Positions 56,314 through 64,000 of a stretch of DNA of 64,000 nt are shown here, piece by piece. Source of the stretch: Cannabis sativa (lineage: Eukaryota; Streptophyta; Magnoliopsida; Rosales; Cannabaceae). A program made the translations under genes and the position numbers. The stretch's first letter is position 1, and every line of letters begins with the position of its first letter. Under the pieces are notes generated by a model. That model had not been told where the DNA came from. It searched no databases and was given only the letters and a program-made list of their open reading frames with translations. Where the stretch lies: positions 47,265,429 through 47,329,428 of the forward strand of contig NC_083610.1 in the NCBI RefSeq assembly GCF_029168945.1. Direction: 5' to 3'.

Positions 56314-59300
56314 AACTTTTAAGTTGGAATGTTCAGGGGATTGGGAACCCCTGGACGTTGCAATCCCATGTGCGTGATATTGGTCCGAGTCTAATTTTCT
56401 TAGCTGAAAGTAAGTTAAACCGGGCTCAAGCTGAAAGGGTGTGTAGTGTTCTTCAATATGAGAATTTGTGGACAGTAGATAGAGTCGGATTAAGTGGTGG
56501 GTTGTTGTTAATGTGGAAAGTTGATATTCAGGTGCAAGATTTGTCCAGTTCACCTGGACATATACTTGCTACTGTTGCAGGGAGCGGGTTTTCGCCATGG
56601 TTTTTCACTAGATTTTATGGTAATCCTGAAGCTTGCCAACGTCGGTTTTCCTGGCAGCTTTTACGGGATTTGAGGAAGGAAGTGCAAGGGCCATGGCTCT
56701 ATATCAGGGACTTTAAGGAAATCGCCAGTTTCTGAGAAAGTGGGTGGTAGAGATCGTCTCCCAGGGGTTATGGATGGGTTTAAAGAAGTGTTAGATGATT
56801 GTCGATTTATTGATTTCATTTCTACGAAACATGAGTTGACATGGTGCAATGAACATAGTAATTCACCGATAATGGAGCGGTTGGATAGAGGGTTATGTAC
56901 AGAGGAGTGGTTGGACCAATTCGAAGGGGTTGATATTACGTTGCTTGACTGGTGGGAGTCGGATCATCGGGCGTTGGTTGTGGATATACCGGTTAGAGTG
57001 GATGGAGTTAAATGTGGGAAGTCTAAACGGAAAAGTCATTTCCATTTTGAGGAAGCATGGTGTCATGAGGAGGAGTGTGCTGAGATTGTGGACCGGGTGT
57101 AGCAAGAGAGAAGTGGCAGCGGCCGACCGGGTTCATTTAGATGTAAGATTAATAAGTGTGGGAAGGCTCTACAGAATTGTAATCGGAAAAAGAAGCATAG
57201 ACTAAACAATGAAATTGAGAAGACTAAAAAAGCGCTCCATGAGTTAACTATGATGCAACAACCGAGGGTGTGGGAGACTATACGACAAATGGAAGATAAG
57301 TTGAATGGATTGCTTGAAAAGGATGAACAATATTGGAGGCAAAGGAGTAGAGCTCTATGGTTGCAATTGGGGGATCGGAACACTAAATATTTTCATCATA
57401 AAGCCTCTTCCCGACGAAAGAAGAATGAAATTAAAGGACTACAAGATCACATGGGTATTTGGCAAGATGATAAGGTCTTAGTGTGTAAGATTGTGGAAGA
57501 CTATTATGGAAAGTTGTTTACAGGTTCAGATATAAATGAGGCTGCTCTAGATGAGGTGCTTAGTGTGGTTCAACCGAAGGTTTCCTTAGCTATGAATGAC
57601 AATTTGGTGGCTGAGTTTAGGGAAGAGGAAGTGGTCCGAGCAGTGAAAGAGATGAATCCAACCAAAGCACCTGGTGCAGATGGACTTCCAGCACTTTTAT
57701 ACCAAAAATTTTGGTCAAAACTAAAAGCGGATGTTATAGCTGTGTGTCTAAATGTGCTGAATAAGGGGGCAGATCTGAAGTGCATTAACGATACGGTGGT
57801 GGCCTTGATACCTAAAGTTGATAAACCACAAAGAATAGAAGAGTTTCGGCCTATTAGTCTATGTAATGTGATCTATAAGATTGTCTCAAAATGTCTGGCA
57901 AATAGGCTACGACTTTCTCTTGGAAGTGTGGTTTCTGATTCGCAAAGTGCTTTCTTGAAGGGTCGGCTCATCCATGACAATGCCATTGTGGGGTATGAGA
58001 GTTTACATGTGATGCGAAAGAATAGATTCCGTAATGGCTCAAAAGTTGCTTTGAAGTTGGACATGGAGAAGGCATATGATCAGGTGGAATGGAGGTTTTT
58101 AGAAGCCATGATGGTGAAGTTGGGGTACAGTCTGCTATGGGTTGAGAAGATTATGAATTGTCTTACTTCTGTATAGTTTTCTTTTCTCATTAATGGTGAA
58201 ATTCAGGGGCGAGTTCTTCCACAACGGGGTCTCCGACAAGGTGACCCACTTTCACCATTCTTGTTTTCGCTATGTGCTGAAGCTTTTTCATGTCTTATTC
58301 AACATGCTGAACAACAAGGTAGGCTTCATGGGATTGTGTTTGGAAGGCAGAGAGTAACGGTGTCGCACCTCTTCTTTGCGGATGATAGTCTTCTGTTTCT
58401 TGAAGCAACAGAAAATGAATGTCGGTGGTTCAAAAGTTGTTGGAAAAGTACTCCATTGCATCCGGTCAACTTGTTAAGTTCCATAAGTCTGAGATGTGTT
58501 TTGGTCATACTGTTTCTGCTTCGGTTAAGACTCACTTGGATACTTTGATGGGAGTGAAAGTGGTAGATAATTATGGGAAGTATTTGGGGCTGCCATCTTT
58601 TGTTGGGCGAACAAAGAAGCAACACTTTGAGTTCATTAAGAATAAGGTGTGGAATAAACTAAAGGGGTGGAAAGGGTCTTTCTTTTCAGTTGCTGGAAAA
58701 GAGGTTCTCATAAAGGCAATTGTTCAAGCTATCCCTACGTACACAATGAGCTGCTTTCGCCTTCCAAAGAAAACTATTAATAGTATTCATAGCATGGCAG
58801 CTCGATTTTGGTGGGGATCATTGGAAAAGGATGCAAAGATTCATTGGTGTAAGTGGTCTACTCTTTGTAAACATAAGGAGCAAGGTGGCCTTGGGTTCCG
58901 GGATTTGGGCCTCTTTAATCAAGCCCTTCTTGCTAAGCAAATATGGAGATATATACGGTACCCGAATTCTTTATGGAGCAAAGTGTTGAAGGCAAGTTAC
59001 TATCCTAATGTTGGGGTGTTGGAGGCTAAATGTGGGAATCATGCGTCCTTTGTTTGGAGAAGTTTGGTGTGGGGAAAAAAGATCATTCAAGCAGGGTATC
59101 GATGGCGAATTGGGAATGGAAATTCAGTGCGGGTTCTTGAAGACCCATGGCTGCCTAGGCCGGTTACCTTCAAAATTTATGACAAGCCTTCGCTACCGGA
59201 TCAACTTCATGTTATTGATTTGAAGAAAGGGAATGGGGAATGGGATGGGGAGTTTTTTAGAGTTGTCTTCAATCCAACGGATGTCGAGTTAATCCTTCAA

Positions 59301-59911
59301 ATGGCCACTTCGGAGTGTGATATTGAAGACAAGGTTCTATGGCATTATAGCAAGGATGGGGAATATTCAGTTCGAAGTGGCTATCGTATGGTGGCGGCTC
59401 TACAGGTCCGGGACATCCAATCCGATACAGAGGTTACTGAGAAGTGGTGGAGACAACTTTGGAAGCTCAAAATCCCACCAAAGGTGAAACATTTTGTTTG
59501 GAAGATGGCTCATTCTTGGATACCAACCAATTCGGCCCTTGCTCATCGGAAAATTCAAGTAGAGCCTTTTTGTACTTGGTGTTCTAGTAGTGCATATGAA
59601 AATGTTTTCCATGCATTATGGGATTGTAAAGTAAACTGTGATGTTTGGAAAACAACCGGGTTTTATGGCAAAATTAAAAGACAAGGCAAAGAGGATGTTC
59701 TTGCTTTTTTGATGAGAATGGTAGGTAGTTTGGCAAAGGAGGACTTTGAGTTTTTTCTGGTCTTGTCTTGGAATCTTTGGTATATTCGAAATTCGGTTAA
59801 CCATGGGGGACACAAACCTCAGGCTGCTGCTATTGTTGAATGGTGCAGCAAGTTTCTTTCTGATTTTTTAGATGGTAATACACCGAAGAAGGATGGAGCA
59901 AAGAGAGAAGC
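56310..59911 (+). pseudogene. LINE ORF2, endonuclease, reverse transcriptase and zf-RVT
   Basis: Starts MKLLSWNVQGIGNPWT, the N-terminus of the endonuclease/exonuclease/phosphatase domain (to about 57060; LAESKL, DWWESDHRAL). RT follows: [20 protein letters not shown] (about 57655), [61 protein letters not shown], and the catalytic FADD at 58375-58386. After RT come LGLPSFVGR, WKGSFFSVAGKEVLIK and the zf-RVT finger with CTWCSSSAYENVFHALWDC near 59580. Lesions: a one-base shift near 56733, TAG at 57100-57102 (TGG expected), TAG at 58174-58176, and a shift near 58430. At 59911 a solo LTR interrupts the frame. Confidence 0.92.
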
Positions 59912-61445
59912 TGTAATACCCTAGAAATAAGAAATGGATTAGCGAAACCCTAATTAGATAATTATGAATAATTGAGGAATTATATTATTATATAGTTCAA
60001 TATATGAGAATTTATTTGATTAATTATATGTTAAGACCCCGTTGGTGAGCCAGGGGCATTTTAATAATTTTGACCCGAGAAGGGTAAAATGATGAAATTA
60101 ATTTAATTACGTGCTTAATAGAACTATATTATTATATAGTATGCCTGTGTTGTCTTTTCAGGTGTGTTCTGACAGGTTGGCGCGGTATAGTCACAACCGG
60201 GTATTTCGGGCCGAACCGGGTTCGGGCCCGAAATGCAAATTGGATTGAAATATTTGGCATTTTATTTGATAATGAGAAATCTGCAAATTATTTGAGTTTT
60301 AATGGGTGTGAGAGGACATTTTTGCCCTTGGTTTATGCTTAGGCTTTATTTGGCCCTAGGGGGTAATTTGGTCTTTTGACCTTTAAATTACATATGATAA
60401 AAGATTGAATTTTTGGTTAAATGAAAAGGAAATTCTGGTTGTGTTTCTCTCTTGGCCGACTCCTCTCTCTCTCTCTCAAACCCTTTTCTTTTTCAATTTT
60501 GATTTTTGAAGAAATTGCTTGGAATTGGCCTTGAATTGAAGCTTTGAGTTTGTAGATTTTTGAGCTTGTTCTTGGATTGAGTTTGAGGTAACTTTCTCTG
60601 GTTTTAATCTGAGATTTATTGCTGAAATTAATTGTTGAAGAGCATGAAAATATGTTGTGGTTGTGGTTGTGGTATTGAATTTGTGATGCATGTTCTTGGT
60701 TGTTGGGGTTGTCTTGAGCATACTTTAAGCTTTAAATTCATAAGTTTGTATGGGTTAGGTTTGGTCAGAAATTAGAGGATTTGATTAGTGTAATTTTCTG
60801 TTGTTGAGCTCTGAAATTTATTGTTTGAAGTTGGAGTTCAAGTTCTTGTTAATGGAAATTTGCTTGAGATGTAGCTTAAGCTTTGGAGCTTTGGTTGGAT
60901 GTTGTTAATTAATGTTGGAATTAATGTTGTTAGCTCTCTATTGTGATGATTTTTATCTGTAAGAAGTTAATTTTGGGTATGGTTTGATTAAAGGTTCGAA
61001 TATATGGTAAAGTGGACATGTTTAGACATTAAAATCTAGTTTTCTGGGTTTTTCAAACCTAGTGGTCGCGGCCAGATTTATGGTCGCCGCGGCCATAAAA
61101 CCCAGCAGAGAGCCATCTTTTTCCCGATTTTGTTTTGGCCATAACTTTTGACTCGGGACTCCATTTTAGACGTTCTTTATATCGTTGGAAAGCTCGTTCT
61201 GAGATCTATATGATTATCTGTATTTTGAATGCCATGATTATATTTTATGAAAGTGGAATTAGGGATTAACCCTAGTTGTGAAATCTCAGGTTGTGTGACT
61301 AGGATTACCGGCACCTGATCAGGAGCACCCAAGGGTTTGGAATCTCTATTATTGCGGGACAACAGGTAAGACAGTAGTTTGCACGTAGAGTATGCGCGGT
61401 GGCGCTTATGTTGAATATGATATATGTGAGTAATTGCAACCGGGA

Positions 61446-61766
61446 TTAGGGTTATTACCCTAACATGAGCGGTTTAATAGCCTAGGGTTATTACCCTAGT
61501 GATATATGTTGTGTAATACTATGCCATGTCGGATATATGTATATATTGGGATTATGAATTATGCGCTTAAGGCATAATTAAACTAGACTCGGTAAGCTAG
61601 TACCTTGTGTTTAATTTTAATGCGGTCTAGGGTTATTACCCTAGAATATTGTGAATCCAGTGAAAGCATGAGTTAGGGTTAACACTCTTAGTAAATGTTA
61701 TCTGAGTATATAGAAATGTATTATATGAGTGATTACATAGTGTGCAAGTTAGGGTTATTACCCTAA
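61446..61766. repeat. Dispersed hairpin motif TAGGGTTATTACCCTA, four copies
   Basis: YTAGGGTTATTACCCTAR occurs at about 61446-61463, 61482-61499, 61627-61643 and 61749-61766: a 7-bp inverted repeat with a TATT loop. A degenerate form lies near 61673. The arms resemble telomere-type TTAGGG, but the inverted layout is different. Unique in this window to the solo LTR. Confidence 0.8.
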
Positions 61767-61912
61767 GATTATATATGTTGTAGTAAATATTGAACACACG
61801 CATGTATGTTAAGAGTTATGTGTATAAGACATAACTGGGTTAGACCTGGTATATATCACCAGGATAAACCACCGAAAGAACGTAATACATGGATTACTTA
61901 TATACATGAATA

Positions 61913-62350
61913 GGGTTATGCAAGCAAGGCATAACCAGGTTAGGCTCGGTAACCAGAACCGAGGTAAACCCTACTGAGGCCTTATTGTATATAGACGTGT
62001 GAGAGCAACACGTAGGTCTACACCACGTAGACATAAATAGGCATGTGAGCGTAACATGCAGGTCTATAGCAAATAGACAAATAGTGCAGTGGCACCAATA
62101 ATTATGTGTTACATATTGAGATTAAGGGTTATGCGTCAAGGCATAATCAAGTTGGACTCGGTAACCAGAACCGAGATGAACTATTCTAAGGCCTTATTGT
62201 AATTAGACGTGTGAGAGCAACTCGTAGGTCTACGCCACGTAGATATAAATAGATGTGTGAGCGCAACACATAGACCTACGCCACGTAGACATAAATAAGC
62301 ATGTGAGTGTGACATGCAGGTCTGTGACACACAGACATATATGAATGGCA
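61913..62350. repeat. Nested tandem repeats in the solo LTR
   Basis: A unit of about 48 bases (TAGACGTGTGAGAGCAACACG ... GTAGACATAAA) occurs about five times between 61990 and 62350. A larger unit of about 214 bases, starting GGGTTATGC and including CTCGGTAACCAGAACCGAG and AGGCCTTATTGTA, occurs at about 61913 and 62127. CTCGGTAACCAGAACCGAG is itself an imperfect dyad. Confidence 0.8.
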
Positions 62351-62783
62351 TTACTGTTTAAATAACATGATAAGCATATTATATTTGTTATGATTTATAC
62401 TGTCTTGTTGGGCTTGGCTCACGGGTGCTCTACTGTGTAGGAAAGGGTAAAGCTGTGTTTGATCAGCCATGAGTGTAGGAGCTGGACGAGGAATGTATAT
62501 GTTGGGCCACACTAGACCAAGCGGGTTGGGGTCTACTAGTGTTGAATTTTTGAAACTCTATTTTGCCGCTTAGGCCGGCTAACTAAAAAAGACTTGTAAT
62601 AAAATTTGTAAATATTTTTTTGGGATCCCAACTGCTATAAAGTTTAAATTATTACAAGTTTTATTTTCATTCTGTTTATTGCAAAAGTTTAAATTCTGCG
62701 CTATTTTGATTAGTAATCTCGTTTAGGGGATTAGGGTTTCGTAAATATCTTGGGTAGCGTGCCTAATTATTTAGGGCGTTACA

Positions 62784-63266
62784 GAAGCTGCCCGTTGGAC
62801 TGCACCTGTGAGGGGTTCCTTTAAAATTAATGTTGATGCTGGGGTCAAAGTGGGGAAAGGATTGGCGAGTGTTAGCTCGGTTGTTAGAGACCGTGATGGG
62901 CGGGTGTGTGGGGCTATTGTACAGGTAATGAGGAAAGAATTAACTCCTCTTCATGCTGAAGTCACTGCTATTTCAGTTGGGATTCAAACCGGTTTGCAGA
63001 GGAAGCTGCCATCCTTTACGGTGGAAACCGACTGTTTGCAGGCTGTCAATCTGGTGTTGAAAGATGAAGGAGGCTGTAGAGATGCTGATGGACTCATTAC
63101 TCATATTAGAAGTCTTTTGCAAGACGTAAGGGTTCATGGGATCTCTTTTGTTTATAGGGAAGCAAATCAAGTTGCTCATGTATTAGCCAATGAAGCTTTG
63201 ATTAACAAAGCTAGTGCCATGTGGATTGGGGTTGTTCCCCCTTGTGCGAGACAAGCGGTTCTGTAA
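62784..63266 (+). pseudogene. LINE ORF2, RNase H-like C-terminus, cut by an LTR
   Basis: Resumes ORF2 in phase after the solo LTR (ARWTAPVRGSFKINVDAG). RNase H residues are visible: the D in INVDAGV, RDRDGRV, the E in HAEVTAISVG, the D in VETDCLQAVNL, and YREANQVAHVLANEA with the terminal histidine. The frame ends at TAA 63264-63266, which lies inside the gypsy LTR beginning TGTAAAG at 63262. The native stop and 3' UTR are therefore separated from it. Confidence 0.9.
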
Positions 63267-64000
63267 AGCCCGCTTAGTTTAATTTGGAAATTAGCAGTTA
63301 TTTATGATTAATTATGAAATTATTTATAGCTATTTAAATAATTTATTATACTGTTATTTATTGAATTCAGTGATGCATTTTATGTCATTCAGTAGTTTTC
63401 ATATTTTGCATTTCCGGTGCCCGGTATTTTGGAACTCGGCGTTTGGCTCAGTAGAAATCACAACTTAGTATGTTAGTAGTTTGGGACGGGTTATTAGACA
63501 TTGGGAATGTCGAGAATGGCCGGGAATTTAGAATTTCCCAAAAATACCCCTTTAGTATGATTTATGTGGTTTTATGGTGAAGGGGCAAAATGGTCTTTTT
63601 GCCCCATTAGTATTTTGTCTTCTAGTGAGTTTATTAATTGAAATTAATTGTTTATTTTACTTATTAATTGGCTGAAATGAATATTATATGTGTATGTTAT
63701 TTCATTTCTTCTTTTTTTTTAAAAAAAAAAATCACAAAGTTAGAAAATAGAAAAACCTCTCTCTTTTCCTTCTCTCTTTTCGGCTGGGTGCATGTGATTC
63801 AAGGGCTGGGATTTTCATCAATTTTCAAGCTAGATTCAACTTAAAATTGTGAACTCTTGATTGTGGTATGTATTTCCTAATTTTTCTTCCTTTGTTTTCT
63901 TGAAAAAAAATGGTGAAAATATGAGGGAATTGCATGCTTACTTGATGTGTTGTTGCTGCTGTGTTTGTGATATATTTTCATAGGTTTAATCTTGTATAAT
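63262..64000 (+). mobile_element. Ty3/gypsy LTR, plus orientation, continues beyond the window
   Basis: TGTAAAGCCCGCTTAGTTTAAT onward is the reverse-oriented counterpart of the gypsy LTR at 17927-20177 and follows it block by block to the window end (GGTGCCCGGTATTTTGG, GGGGCAAAATGGTC, TTTCGGCTGGG, CATGCTTACTTGA). If the element is complete its genes lie to the right on the plus strand. The bases before it, GGTTC (63257-63261), should recur after its far end as the target duplication. Confidence 0.88.

Larger units (their letters stand above)
59912..62783 (+). mobile_element. Solo LTR (gypsy type), 2.87 kb, inserted in LINE ORF2
   Basis: Starts TGTAATACCC and ends GGGCGTTACA, with a perfect 5-bp duplication GAAGC at 59907-59911 and 62784-62788. 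The ends resemble those of the gypsy LTRs here (TGTAAAGCCC ... GGGTGTTACA in coding orientation), but the body is unrelated, so it is another family. No coding capacity. It contains an internal array of hairpin motifs and tandem units. Plus orientation is inferred from the GGGCGTTACA end matching the coding-strand end of the gypsy LTR. Confidence 0.85.
44630..63261 (+). mobile_element. L1-type LINE split by three later insertions
   Basis: ORF1 (44630-45874 plus 55867-56313) and ORF2 (56310-59911 plus 62789-63261) form one LINE. A copia element interrupts ORF1, a solo LTR interrupts ORF2, and a gypsy LTR at 63262 cuts off the 3' end. Without the insertions ORF1 would be about 563 residues and ORF2 about 1350, usual for plant L1 elements. 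ORF2 also has two frameshifts and two stops, so it is inactive. The 5' UTR and any 3' tail are undefined; the 3' end lies beyond the window. Confidence 0.9.

Overview
This is a stretch of plant (probably eudicot) nuclear repeat DNA; I cannot name the species. The evidence is AT-rich sequence made of plant retrotransposon families: a Ty3/gypsy element of chromovirus type, Ty1/copia LTRs with a methionine-tRNA primer site, L1-type LINEs with DUF4283 ORF1 and zf-RVT/RNase H ORF2, and hAT-, Mutator- and foldback-type DNA elements. I see no host gene I can defend, no rRNA or tRNA gene, and nothing prokaryotic. Every long reading frame that makes sense as protein belongs to a transposable element, and most are broken.

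Layout. 1-3326: the right part of a gypsy LTR, then a truncated copia LTR. 3370-8892: a DNA transposon with an 8-bp target duplication, filled by an old gypsy LTR, a 0.93-kb Mutator-like element with a GC-rich core, and a dead minus-strand LINE. 8893-10480: a foldback structure and simple repeats. 10480-13850: a decayed plus-strand copia interior without LTRs. 13870-16900: a minus-strand broken reading frame resembling the plant 'putative gypsy type transposon' family, split by a solo copia LTR. 17136-27389: a gypsy LTR fragment, then a complete 9.46-kb minus-strand gypsy element with both LTRs, primer site, polypurine tract and a 5-bp target duplication. 27390-44600: AT-rich sequence with GA microsatellites, two small LINE insertions with 17-bp target duplications, a third LINE scrap, tandem repeats, a 1.15-kb inverted repeat and a pair of 0.29-kb MITEs.

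44630-64000 is the most instructive part: one L1-type LINE is opened three times. A 10-kb copia element sits in ORF1 (TSD GGGTT), a 2.9-kb solo LTR sits between the zf-RVT and RNase H parts of ORF2 (TSD GAAGC), and a gypsy LTR cuts the 3' end of ORF2 and supplies its stop codon. Without the insertions both ORFs resume in phase. ORF1 and ORF2 overlap at ATGA.

The strongest candidate for something undescribed is the copia lineage. The 45.9-55.9 kb copy has near-identical LTRs, an intact gag and a 3.4-kb structured leader, but a short, dead pol. The remnant at 10.5-13.9 kb appears to share some of the same pol lesions. This suggests a family that kept moving after losing its enzymes. The second candidate is a 1-kb tract in one gypsy LTR where CAG/CTG sites are systematically CGG/CCG or shortened, while the rest of the LTR matches its partner. 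That is either gene conversion or an assembly artefact, and homopolymer-type frameshifts in the same element make an artefact plausible. All similarities were read by eye, so boundaries of degraded elements are approximate.
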